From positions 1 to 11,374 of the forward strand of contig JALOSG010000076.1 in the NCBI GenBank assembly GCA_025458665.1: a stretch of 11,374 nucleotides of DNA. Reading direction: 5' to 3'. How positions within the stretch are numbered: position 1 is the stretch's first letter; each line of letters opens with the position of its first letter. The DNA is from Serpentinimonas sp. Its GTDB lineage: Bacteria > Pseudomonadota > Gammaproteobacteria > Burkholderiales > Burkholderiaceae_C. Shown here in pieces: positions 1 through 6,891 of the stretch. Position numbers and translations under genes: made by a program. The notes beneath the pieces were generated by a model. That model made no database searches. It was not told where the DNA came from and saw only the letters and a list, made by a program, of their open reading frames with translations.

Positions 1-1115
1 ACCAGGTAGTCCAGCTCGGCCTCCTGCAGCTTCTGCCCAATGTCCCCGTTGTCCGGGAAGTGGTGCATGAGGCTGGTGAACCACCACGAAAAGCGCTCGG
101 CGCGCCAGATGCGGCGCAGGCATTTCTCCGAGTACGCATCAATGCCCGCAGCCGACTTATCCGCATAGAACTCGATGAAGGCGCTGCTGAGGTATTTCAC
201 GTCGGTGGCCGCCAGGTTCAGGCCCTTGGCGCCGGTGGGTGGCACGATGTGCCCGGCATCACCGGCCAGGAACAGGCGCCCGAAGCGCAAGGGCTCGGCC
301 ACAAAACTGCGCAGCGGCGCCACGCTTTTCTCTATCGACGGGCCAGTCACCAGCGCCTCGGCGGCGGCGGGGTCCAGGCGCAGGCGCAACTCGGCCCAGA
401 AGGCATCGTCCGACCAGTTTTCCACTTTCTCCGTCAGCGGCACCTGCAGGTAGTAGCGGCTGCGGGTGTGGCTGCGCATGGAGCACAGGGCAAAGCCGCG
501 CGGGCTGTTGGCGTAGATGAGTTCGTGGTGCACCGGCGGTGTGTCCGACAGGACGCCCAGCCAGCCAAAGGGGTACACCTTCTCGTACTCCTTGATGGCG
601 CTGGCCGGGATGCTGGCACGGCTCACGCCATGGAAGCCGTCGCAGCCGGCAATGAAATCCGCCTGCACCTCCACCGTCTGGCCCTGGTGCTGCAGGCGCA
701 CGCGGGGGTGGTCGGAATCAAAGTCCAGCAACTCCACGTTGCTCGATTCGTACAGCGTGGTCAGGCCCAGCGCCTTTCGGGCGTCCATCAGATCGCGGGT
801 GACTTCGGTCTGGCCATACACGGTGACGCGCCGGCCGCCGGTGAGCGCATCGAGGTTGATGCGGTGGCGCTCGCCCTTGAAGAGCAGGTCGAAGCCGTCG
901 TGCGGCAAGCCTTCGCGCTGCATGCGTTGGCCCACGCCGGCCTCCAGCAGCAGGTCGGTGGTGACCTGTTCCAGCACCCCGGCGCGGATGCGGCCGAGCA
1001 CGTACTCCGGGCTTTGCCGCTCGATGATGATGTTGTCGATGCCAGCCTTGTGCAGCAACTGGCCCAGTAGCAGGCCAGAAGGGCCCGCGCCGATGATGGC
1101 AACCTGGGTACGCAT
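1..1115 (-). CDS. pobA: 4-hydroxybenzoate 3-monooxygenase (PobA), 3' end cut off by window
   Basis: FAD-dependent aromatic hydroxylase that turns 4-hydroxybenzoate, NAD(P)H and O2 into protocatechuate, the entry to the cytoplasmic protocatechuate branch of aromatic catabolism. The 371 complete codons show the dinucleotide motif GAGPSG (residues 9-14), the DG motif CDGFHGVSR (158-166) and the second FAD motif AGDAGHIVPPTGAKGLNLA (284-302). Active-site residues line up by number with the well-studied Pseudomonas enzyme (394 residues): Arg44, Tyr201, Ser212, Arg214, Tyr222 and Pro293. Tyr385 would lie beyond the window. Arg33 and Tyr38, linked to NADPH preference in the family, are both present, so NADPH use is likely (inference). 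The ATG at 1113-1115 has a GGAG 7 bases upstream and gives the expected N-terminus MRTQVAIIGAG. It is divergent from pobR. No frame disruption seen. Confidence 0.97.
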   Translation of the reverse strand, partial: MRTQVAIIGAGPSGLLLGQLLHKAGIDNIIIERQSPEYVLGRIRAGVLEQVTTDLLLEAGVGQRMQREGLPHDGFDLLFKGERHRINLDALTGGRRVTVYGQTEVTRDLMDARKALGLTTLYESSNVELLDFDSDHPRVRLQHQGQTVEVQADFIAGCDGFHGVSRASIPASAIKEYEKVYPFGWLGVLSDTPPVHHELIYANSPRGFALCSMRSHTRSRYYLQVPLTEKVENWSDDAFWAELRLRLDPAAAEALVTGPSIEKSVAPLRSFVAEPLRFGRLFLAGDAGHIVPPTGAKGLNLAATDVKYLSSAFIEFYADKSAAGIDAYSEKCLRRIWRAERFSWWFTSLMHHFPDNGDIGQKLQEAELDYL

Positions 1116-1122
1116 GGGAAGT

Positions 1123-1126
1123 CTCC
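1123..1126 (-). promoter_or_regulatory. pobA ribosome binding site
   Basis: GGAG on the minus strand with 7 bases between it and the pobA ATG. This supports the start at 1115 over a shifted-frame ATG at 1155 that opens an overlapping shadow frame. Confidence 0.7.
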
Positions 1127-1150
1127 GTCGGGTTAGGGGTGAACCTGCGC

Positions 1151-1179
1151 ATCATGGCGGGGTCTGGACTGCATGGCGA
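1151..1179 (-). promoter_or_regulatory. candidate pobA promoter (weak -35/-10)
   Basis: On the minus strand TCGCCA (1179-1174) and CATGAT (1156-1151) are separated by 17 bases, each matching four of six consensus positions. Transcription would start near 1144, leaving a leader of about 30 bases. The PobR half-site cluster would then begin at about -53, a usual place for an activator site. A poor match to consensus is expected for an activator-dependent promoter, but it also means the assignment is tentative. Confidence 0.3.
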
Positions 1180-1196
1180 GACTGCCAGTGACGATT

Positions 1197-1233
1197 TGCG
1201 CGATCAGCGGCCTTGCTGCGCGATAATCGCGCA
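1197..1233. promoter_or_regulatory. putative PobR operator: three TGCGCGAT half-sites
   Basis: TGCGCGAT occurs at 1197-1204 and again at 1217-1224, exactly 20 bases (about two helical turns) apart. Its perfect inverse ATCGCGCA lies at 1226-1233. The last two form an 8-base-arm palindrome with a single central base (1225). One palindrome plus one extra direct copy is the arrangement reported for the IclR-family regulators PcaU and PobR of Acinetobacter. The cluster lies between divergent pobA and pobR, upstream of pobA and touching the proposed pobR start, so it could both activate pobA and autoregulate pobR. The repeats are seen directly. The role is inferred from position and family. Confidence 0.75.
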
Positions 1234-2133
1234 ATGAAGCCCGATGCTAAGGCCCATGTCCATTCCAGCACCATGCCCAAACCCCACCACCAAGCCGTGC
1301 AGGGCGCCGCCTCCATCGCCCCGGCCGACCTGATTGCCGGCATGGCCAAAGGCATGGCCGTGCTGGAGAGCTTCGATACCGAGCGCCAGCGCCTCAACGC
1401 CACGCTGGCGGCGCAGCGCGCCGGATTGACCCGCGCCGCCGCACGGCGCCATTTGCTCACGCTGGCGCACCTGGGCTATCTGGAAACGGACGGCAGCTAC
1501 TTCTGGCTGTCGGCCAAGGTGTTGCGCTTTGCGGGCAGCTACCTGGCCAGTTCGCGCCTGCCGCGCACGGTGCAGCCCACGCTGAACCGGCTGGCCGCGC
1601 TGACCCGGGAGTCTTTCTCGGTCACCGTGCTGGAGGGCGATGCGGTGGTGGTAGTGGCGCGCAGCGTACCGCTGGTCTCGGTTACGGTGGGGAACAGTGC
1701 GGCGGCAGGCCTGGAGGCGGGCGCCGAGGTGCCACCGGTGCGGCTGCTGGCGCAGGGCCTGCATCTGGGCGCGCGCCTGCCAGCACACGCCACCTCCACC
1801 GGCCGGGTGCTGCTGGCTGCCTTGCCGCGCACCGCGCTGGCCGACTGGCTGCGCGGGCGCCAGTTGCATCGGTTGACCGCCTACACCGTGACAGACACAA
1901 AGGCCTTCCGCGCCCTGCTGGTCGAGGCCCGCCAGCAGGACTACGCATTGGCCAGCGAGGAGCACGAACTGGGCGTGCACGCGGTGGCTGTGCCGCTGCG
2001 CAACGCCGAGGGCGCTACGGTGGCGGCGCTCAATGTGGTGGTACCTGAAAGCCGTGTGCGCTCGGGGGCTGTGCAGCGCGAACTGCTGCCCCTGCTGCAG
2101 GGCGCATCGCTGGAACTGCGCGCTCTGCTTTGA
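1234..2133 (+). CDS. pobR: IclR-family transcriptional activator PobR
   Basis: Predicted activator of pobA responding to 4-hydroxybenzoate. From this ATG the protein has 299 residues. An N-terminal winged helix-turn-helix spans about 35-95, with recognition-helix region TRAAARRHLLTLAHLGYL (66-83). An IclR effector domain follows from about 110, with the family segment GLHLGARLPAHATSTGRVLLA (175-195) and EEHELGVHAVAVPLRN (242-257). The sequence closely resembles Acinetobacter PobR as I recall it (271 residues), except for about 17 extra residues around 145-170. Start is uncertain. TTG at 1213 would begin inside the operator region. ATG 1234 directly abuts the operator. ATG 1273 (286 residues) is an alternative. 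None has a convincing Shine-Dalgarno. GATAAT at 1222-1227, inside the palindrome, could be the pobR -10, consistent with autorepression. Confidence 0.93.
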   Translation: MKPDAKAHVHSSTMPKPHHQAVQGAASIAPADLIAGMAKGMAVLESFDTERQRLNATLAAQRAGLTRAAARRHLLTLAHLGYLETDGSYFWLSAKVLRFAGSYLASSRLPRTVQPTLNRLAALTRESFSVTVLEGDAVVVVARSVPLVSVTVGNSAAAGLEAGAEVPPVRLLAQGLHLGARLPAHATSTGRVLLAALPRTALADWLRGRQLHRLTAYTVTDTKAFRALLVEARQQDYALASEEHELGVHAVAVPLRNAEGATVAALNVVVPESRVRSGAVQRELLPLLQGASLELRALL

Positions 2134-2182
2134 GTTGCGCAGCGCCAAACCTCAGAACGCTGAGGCACCAAGGCGCTGCAAC
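2134..2182. terminator. nested hairpin between convergent pobR and livF, possible bidirectional terminator
   Basis: The whole gap between the two convergent genes folds as an outer stem (GTTGC and AGCGCC at 2134-2146, with a two-base bulge, pairing with GGCGCTGCAAC at 2172-2182) and a perfect inner stem, CCTCAG (2150-2155) with CTGAGG (2160-2165), around an AACG loop. It starts one base after the pobR stop and 8 bases after the livF stop. There is no T-run on either side, so it is not a canonical intrinsic terminator. It may stop transcription weakly in both directions or protect 3' ends. Confidence 0.5.
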
Positions 2183-2190
2183 CCCTCCGG

Positions 2191-2934
2191 TCACACGCCC
2201 AGGTACTGTTCCAGCAGCGCCGGCTGGCTGGTCAGTTCGGCCGATGTGCCCTGGAACACCACCTCGCCTTTCACCAGAATGACGTTGCGGTCGGTGATCT
2301 GGGTCACGTGCTTCCAGTTTTTGTCCACAATCACGCTGCTGATGCCGCTGTCGCGGATGGTGCCGCAGATGCGCCAGATCTCGCGGGCAATGAGCGGGGC
2401 CAGCCCTTCGGTGGCCTCGTCCAGAATCAGCACATCGGGGTTGGTCATGAGGGCGCGGCCTATGGTGAGCATCTGCTGTTCGCCGCCGCTGAGTTGCTGG
2501 CCGCCGTGGCCCAGCCGCTCGGCCAGACGCGGGAAGGTGTCCAGCACGCGCTCGTAGGTCCAGTCGCGCTGGCCACGGGTGCCGGCGCGGGCCGCCATGA
2601 CCAGGTTTTCCTTCACGCTCAGGTTGCCAAAAATGCCGCGACCTTCGGGCACGTAGGCCACGCCCAGGCGGGCCACCTCGTAGGCCGAGGCGCCGGTGCG
2701 CCGCTGCCCTTTGATGTGCACTTCGCCACCGCTGGGCTTGACCAGCCCCATGATGGACTTGAGCAGCGTGCTCTTGCCCATGCCGTTGCGGCCCATGAGG
2801 CCCACGGTCTCGCCGGCGCCCACCACAAAGTCGATGCCCCGCAGCACGTGGCTGGCGCCGTAATGGGTGTGCAGGCCGCTGGTGGCAATGAGCGGGGCAG
2901 ATGAGCCCTGAGCGGCGGTGGTAGGAGCATTCAT
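2191..2934 (-). CDS. livF: HAAT-family ABC transporter ATP-binding protein LivF
   Basis: One of the two cytoplasmic ATPases driving a branched-chain-amino-acid-type importer. It has 247 residues, normal for LivF. Visible motifs are Walker A GRNGMGKS (48-55), the LivF-type YVPEGRGIF (94-102) in the Q-loop region, signature LSGGEQQ (148-154) and Walker B VLILDEATEGLAP (168-180). The switch region reads VIVDKN (201-206): the position that carries His in LivG (VEHD) and usually Gln in LivF (VEQN) is Lys here. The ATG at 2934 follows the livG stop by one base and has GGAGG six bases upstream, which rules out the longer frame opening at 3009. It is last in the operon. The substrate cannot be read from this subunit. 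Confidence 0.95.
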   Translation of the reverse strand: MNAPTTAAQGSSAPLIATSGLHTHYGASHVLRGIDFVVGAGETVGLMGRNGMGKSTLLKSIMGLVKPSGGEVHIKGQRRTGASAYEVARLGVAYVPEGRGIFGNLSVKENLVMAARAGTRGQRDWTYERVLDTFPRLAERLGHGGQQLSGGEQQMLTIGRALMTNPDVLILDEATEGLAPLIAREIWRICGTIRDSGISSVIVDKNWKHVTQITDRNVILVKGEVVFQGTSAELTSQPALLEQYLGV

Positions 2935-2935
2935 C

Positions 2936-3697
2936 TCAGGCCTCCTCCCCCAGGTAGGCCGCCTGCACCGACGCATCGGCGCGGATGGCCGCCGGCGTTC
3001 CGGTGGCAATCACCTGCCCGTTCACCATCACGGTGAGCTGGTCGGCCAGCGCAAAGACGGCATCCATGTCGTGCTCCACCAGCATGATGGCGTGGTCGGG
3101 CTTGATGCGCAGCAGCAGCTCCACCATGCGCTCGGCCTCGGCCTGGCCCATGCCCGCCAGAGGTTCGTCCAGCAGCAGCACCTGGGGCTGGGTGGCCAGC
3201 GTCATGGCAATTTCCAGCTGGCGCTGCTCGCCGTGGCTGGTGGCGGCCGCCACAAAGTGGCGCTTGTCGGCCAGGCCGGCCAGTACCAGCGCGCGCTCGG
3301 CCCGCTCGTTGATATCGGCCAGCGCAGTGGCCCGCGACAGCCAGCGCAGGGCATGCGGTGTGCGCGACTGGGCGGCCAGCCGCACGTTCTCCCACACCGT
3401 GAAGGGCAGGAATATGTTGGTCTTCTGGTAGCTGCGCCCCAGCCCCATTCGAGAGATTTTTTCGGGCGTACGGCCCGTGACGTCCTGCCCCACCAGGGTG
3501 ACGTTGCCCGAGGTGGGCTTGATGTCTCCGGAGAGCAGGTTGGTGAGCGTGGATTTGCCCGCGCCGTTGGGGCCAATGACGGCATGGATGTCGTTGCGGT
3601 GCAGTTGCAGGGACACCTCGTTCACCGCCGCCAGGCCGCCAAAGCGCTTGGTCAGGGCCTGCGCAGTCAGCAGTGTTTCGTGGGTCGCTGTGCTCAT
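2936..3697 (-). CDS. livG: HAAT-family ABC transporter ATP-binding protein LivG
   Basis: Second ATPase of the importer, 253 residues. It shows Walker A GPNGAGKS (42-49), Q-loop Gln91 in GRSYQKTNIF, a LivG-type signature SHGEQRQLE (154-162), Walker B VLLLDEP (173-179) and the switch His209 in LVEHDMD. Thr153 stands where the signature motif usually begins with Leu, which is minor variation. The ATG overlaps the livM stop by four bases (ATGA), indicating translational coupling, and a GGGAG lies about eight bases upstream inside livM. LivG has the complete catalytic set while LivF has a substituted switch residue, so the pair may be functionally asymmetric (inference). Confidence 0.96.
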   Translation of the reverse strand: MSTATHETLLTAQALTKRFGGLAAVNEVSLQLHRNDIHAVIGPNGAGKSTLTNLLSGDIKPTSGNVTLVGQDVTGRTPEKISRMGLGRSYQKTNIFLPFTVWENVRLAAQSRTPHALRWLSRATALADINERAERALVLAGLADKRHFVAAATSHGEQRQLEIAMTLATQPQVLLLDEPLAGMGQAEAERMVELLLRIKPDHAIMLVEHDMDAVFALADQLTVMVNGQVIATGTPAAIRADASVQAAYLGEEA

Positions 3698-4716
3698 GGC
3701 TGGCTCCCTCGGCCGGAAAACCGCTTGGCCATCTGCTCACCCAGTGCCTTGCCCAGGCCCAGCAAACCACGCGGCGCAAAAATCACCAGCAGCACAATGA
3801 AGCCGCCCATGAGCAGCTGCCAGTGCTTGGTCATGTCCTTGAACAGGTGGATGAGGTATTCGAACGCGAAGGCGCCCACAATGGCGCCGGCAAAGTTGCC
3901 CATGCCGCCCAGAATCACCATCATGATGGCGTGCGCGCTCATGTGGAAACCCATGAGTTCGGGGTTCACATAGCCCGTCTGCGCCGCCCATAGGTAGCCC
4001 GCTACACCGGCCAGCGTACCTGCCAGCGTAAAGGCAGCCAGTTTGTAGCCAAAGGTGGAAAAACCCATGGCGCGCATGCGGTGCTCGTTCACCCGTATGC
4101 CCGCCAGAACCCGGCCGAACGGCGAAAACAGCAGGCGGCGCAGGAAGGCGTACACCAGCACCAGCAGGGCCAGCGTGAAGTAGAAAAACACGGTGCGGTT
4201 TTCCAGATCGAACAGCTCTGTGCCGCTGCCCCACAGCGCGGTGCTGGGCTTGAAGTACACGTAGATGCCGTCGGAGCCGCCAAGCGCCTTGTTGTCGAAG
4301 AACAGGAAAAACACCATCTGCGCGAACGCCATGGTGACCATAATGAAATAAATGCCGTGCGTGCGAATGACGAACAGCCCGATGACGAAGGCCGCGGCAC
4401 CAGCGCCCAGCGCCGCCACGGGAAGCGTCCACCACAGGCTCACGGCGGCGCTGTCGGGCGTGAGGAAGGCCAGGAAATAGCCCGCCAGCCCAAAGAAGGC
4501 GGCGTGCCCCAGGGACACCAGCCCCGTGACGCCCTGCAACAAATCCAGGCTCATGGCAAAGATGGCAAAAATCATCATCTGCGTGAGCATGGTGAGGTAG
4601 AAGCTGCGCCCCTCCACCGGCAGCAGCGGGAACACGGCCAGCGCCAGCAAAGCGGTGCCTAGCACCACCTGCAGGCTGCGCGGCAATTGTTCCAGGTGTG
4701 AAGAAGCGGCAGACAT
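3694..4716 (-). CDS. livM: HAAT-family ABC transporter permease LivM
   Basis: Inner-membrane permease that pairs with LivH to form the channel. It has 340 residues, many in hydrophobic segments, starting after a short soluble N-terminus (1-15). Family landmarks are SLDLLQGVTGLVSLGHAAFFG (56-76), GGSDGI (146-151), the cytoplasmic coupling stretch FGRVLAGIRVNEHRMRAMGF (200-219) and ILGGMGNFAGAIVGA (268-282). It lacks the long N-terminal extension of E. coli LivM, as is common for this family. The start lies 27 bases after the livH stop with only a weak Shine-Dalgarno, and the stop overlaps the livG start. Substrate unknown. Confidence 0.95.
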   Translation of the reverse strand: MSAASSHLEQLPRSLQVVLGTALLALAVFPLLPVEGRSFYLTMLTQMMIFAIFAMSLDLLQGVTGLVSLGHAAFFGLAGYFLAFLTPDSAAVSLWWTLPVAALGAGAAAFVIGLFVIRTHGIYFIMVTMAFAQMVFFLFFDNKALGGSDGIYVYFKPSTALWGSGTELFDLENRTVFFYFTLALLVLVYAFLRRLLFSPFGRVLAGIRVNEHRMRAMGFSTFGYKLAAFTLAGTLAGVAGYLWAAQTGYVNPELMGFHMSAHAIMMVILGGMGNFAGAIVGAFAFEYLIHLFKDMTKHWQLLMGGFIVLLVIFAPRGLLGLGKALGEQMAKRFSGRGSQP

Positions 4717-4743
4717 GGCTGAGCGGGCCAGGGCCCTGAATCC

Positions 4744-5607
4744 TTATTGCTTGAACAGACCTTCGGGCTTGTACAGGAGGACGGCGGCCATGAGCATGTA
4801 CACCAGCATGCCCGACACCGCCGGCAGCAGTACCTTGCCAAAGGTATCTACCAGCCCCACCAGCAGCGCGGCAATGAGGGCGCCGCGCACAGAACCTATG
4901 CCGCCAATGACGACCACCACAAAGCACATGATGAGCACCGGCGCACCCATGTTGGGGTACACGCTGGAAATGGGCGAGGCGATCATGCCCGCCACAGCCG
5001 CCAGGCCCACGCCCAATGCAAACACCACCGCATGAATGAGCCGGATGTTGATGCCCAGCGACTCAGCCATGTCGCGGTTGAAAGCGCCCGCGCGTATCTT
5101 CATGCCCAGCCGCGTGCGCGAGATGAGCAGGTACAGCCCGATGGCCAGCGCTATGCACACCCCCATCATCACGATGCGGTAGAAGGGGTAGGAGAGGTTG
5201 TCGGTGAGCGGAATGGCCCAGTTGAACACCTCGGGCACCTGCACCGCGTGCACGTCATCGCCCCATATGATGGAGCGGGTTTCCTCGAAGATGTAGATGA
5301 GGCCGAAGGTGAGCAGCACCTGGTCGAGGTGGTCGCGTTTGTAGAAGTGTCGGAACAGCAGCCACTCCAGCGCCAGCCCCAGCACCACCGACAGCAACGC
5401 GCCCACCACAATGGCCACGGCCAGGTTGCCAAAGTGGCCGGTGAGCGACCACGCCATGTACGCGCCCAGCATGTAGAAGCTGCCGTGCGCCAGGTTCACC
5501 ACCCCCATGATGCCGAAGATGAGCGTGAGCCCGGCCGCCAGCATGAACAGCAGCAGGCCGTATTGCAGGCCATTGAGCAGCTGGATGAGGAAGTTGGGGA
5601 AATCCAT
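4744..5607 (-). CDS. livH: HAAT-family ABC transporter permease LivH
   Basis: Inner-membrane permease partner of LivM, 287 residues, predicted polytopic. Diagnostic stretches are GLTLIFGIMGVVNLAHGSFY (26-45), the cytoplasmic loop RAGAFNRDMAESLGIN (172-187) and VIGGIGSVRGALIAALLVG (233-251). The ATG at 5607 gives the typical LivH N-terminus (MDFPNFLIQLLNGLQYG). The Shine-Dalgarno is weak. The gene follows the binding-protein gene after a 96-base gap holding an intrinsic terminator, so its transcription probably depends on readthrough or on a weak internal promoter that I could not identify. Confidence 0.95.
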   Translation of the reverse strand: MDFPNFLIQLLNGLQYGLLLFMLAAGLTLIFGIMGVVNLAHGSFYMLGAYMAWSLTGHFGNLAVAIVVGALLSVVLGLALEWLLFRHFYKRDHLDQVLLTFGLIYIFEETRSIIWGDDVHAVQVPEVFNWAIPLTDNLSYPFYRIVMMGVCIALAIGLYLLISRTRLGMKIRAGAFNRDMAESLGINIRLIHAVVFALGVGLAAVAGMIASPISSVYPNMGAPVLIMCFVVVVIGGIGSVRGALIAALLVGLVDTFGKVLLPAVSGMLVYMLMAAVLLYKPEGLFKQ

Positions 5608-5635
5608 GCGGGAAGTGCTGGGTACAAGCTTCGGT

Positions 5636-5670
5636 AAAAGAAAAGCCCGTGGCCGGCGTGCGCCACGGGC
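5636..5670 (-). terminator. intrinsic terminator after the binding-protein gene
   Basis: On the minus strand a perfect 9-base stem GCCCGTGGC / GCCACGGGC (5670-5662 with 5653-5645) with an 8-base loop is followed at once by TTTTCTTTT (5644-5636). This is a canonical Rho-independent terminator. It sits 33 bases past the stop of the binding-protein gene and about 28 bases before livH. It should reduce, not abolish, expression of livHMGF relative to the binding protein. Confidence 0.88.
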
Positions 5671-5703
5671 CCTGGGTCAGAGCCCTTGCGGGGTGGCCCG
5701 CGT

Positions 5704-6891
5704 TCAGGCCATTCTGCAACCCGTGGCAGGGTCGGCCACGGCCTTGGCGGCAATGCCAATGACTTTGTTCTGCCGGTTGGCCACCTCGCGCAGGTACATG
5801 TCCTGGATGGGGTTGTTGGCCTTGCTCATGGTCCACTTGCCGCGCGGGCTGTCGATGGTGGCGCCCTGCATGGCGGCGTAGAGGGCCTGCTTGTTGGCCA
5901 GGTCGCCCTTCACCGCATTGGCTCCTTTGATCAGCAGCTGTCCGCTGTCGTAGCCCTGCACGGCGTACACGTCGGGCTGCATCTTGAAGGTCTTGGCGTA
6001 CTCCAGGCGGAACTGCTTGTTGCGCGGCGTGTCCAGCGAATCGCTGTAGTGCATGGTGGTGAGCACGCCGTTGGCGGCATCACCGGCGGCATCGAGCACG
6101 CCTTCGGTCAGGAAGCCGGAACCGTAGAGCTGGATGTTCTTGTTCAGGCCCGCGGCGGCGTAGTCGCGCAGGAACTTGGCGGCGCCACCACCGGCAAAGA
6201 AGCAGGCCACCGCGTCGGGGCGCAGGGAGGCAATCTCGGTCAGCAGGGCCTGGAACTCCACGTTGGGGAAGGGCAGTGACAGCTTCTTGATGATCTGGCC
6301 ACCGGCTTCCAGGTAGCTTTTCTCAAAGCCCTCGTAGGCCTCGTCGCCGGCCGCATAGGCCCAGGTGATCCAGACGGCCTTTTTGTGGCCACGGTCCACC
6401 ATGGGCTTGCCCAGCGCGAGTGTGGGCTGGGAGTTGGTGAAGGAGGCGCGGAACACGTTGGGTGCGCACTGGGCGCGCGTGGCCACGTGCACACCGGCGT
6501 TGGGAATGATGTTGAGCACGCCCGATTCGCGCGCCACGCGGTGTATGCCCATCTGCACGCCCGAGTGGACGGTGCCCACCAGCACATCGACCTTGTCGCG
6601 CTCCACCAGGCGGGTGGCGTTCTCTATGCCTTTGGGCGGCGCCGATTCGTCGTCCACCTTGAAGAATTCCACCTCGCGGCCGCCCAGCTTGCCGCCTTGC
6701 TCGTCGAGGGCCATGCGGAAGCCGTTCTCGATGGCCACGCCCAGCTGCGCAAACGTGCCGGTGTAAGGCAGCATGAAACCCACGCGCACTTTGTTCGACT
6801 GGGCACGGACGATCTGCGGCAGCAGCAGGCCGGCGGATGCGGCGCCTACGAGGGCAGCGCTGCGGGTGAGTACAAGACGGCGGGTGGTCAT
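5704..6891 (-). CDS. periplasmic substrate-binding protein of HAAT-family ABC transporter (LivK type)
   Basis: Predicted periplasmic receptor that captures the substrate for LivHMGF, 395 residues. The N-terminus has an export signal: twin Arg (TTRRLVLTR, 2-10), a hydrophobic core and a VRA-QS cleavage site after residue 30. The Arg pair suggests possible Tat export. The mature part begins KVRVGFMLPYTGTFAQLG, typical of type I periplasmic binding folds (Peripla_BP_6). Other stretches are LVGTVHSGV (104-112), WAYAAGDEAYEGF (177-189) and the C-terminal ADPATGCRMA. The ATG at 6891 has AGGAG nine bases upstream, which favours it over an in-frame ATG at 6939. The gene leads the operon. An aromatic acid ligand is plausible because pobA/pobR lie beyond the operon, but branched-chain amino acids or amides cannot be excluded from sequence alone. 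Confidence 0.93.
   Translation of the reverse strand: MTTRRLVLTRSAALVGAASAGLLLPQIVRAQSNKVRVGFMLPYTGTFAQLGVAIENGFRMALDEQGGKLGGREVEFFKVDDESAPPKGIENATRLVERDKVDVLVGTVHSGVQMGIHRVARESGVLNIIPNAGVHVATRAQCAPNVFRASFTNSQPTLALGKPMVDRGHKKAVWITWAYAAGDEAYEGFEKSYLEAGGQIIKKLSLPFPNVEFQALLTEIASLRPDAVACFFAGGGAAKFLRDYAAAGLNKNIQLYGSGFLTEGVLDAAGDAANGVLTTMHYSDSLDTPRNKQFRLEYAKTFKMQPDVYAVQGYDSGQLLIKGANAVKGDLANKQALYAAMQGATIDSPRGKWTMSKANNPIQDMYLREVANRQNKVIGIAAKAVADPATGCRMA

Noticed and set aside
60..1070. A 336-codon plus-strand frame opposite pobA.
   Set aside because: PobA on the minus strand keeps all catalytic residues; this frame is only its complement.
718..1155. A minus-strand frame starting at ATG 1155 in the pobA leader and overlapping pobA out of frame.
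   Set aside because: It has no ribosome binding site, is Arg/Ala/His-rich and is a frame shadow of pobA.
1204..2148. A 314-codon minus-strand frame opposite pobR.
   Set aside because: It is a shadow of pobR with low-complexity Gln/His/Arg content and no family match.
2935..3009. A longer livF start at 3009.
   Set aside because: The extra residues (Arg/Pro-rich) overlap livG, and the ATG at 2934 has a good Shine-Dalgarno and the usual LivF length.
2918..3973. A 351-codon plus-strand frame opposite livG and part of livM.
   Set aside because: It spans a real gene junction on the other strand and has no domain signal.
4747..5637. A 296-codon plus-strand frame opposite livH, extending through the terminator.
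   Set aside because: It is a His/Gln-rich shadow of livH; a real gene would not run through the terminator hairpin in this way.
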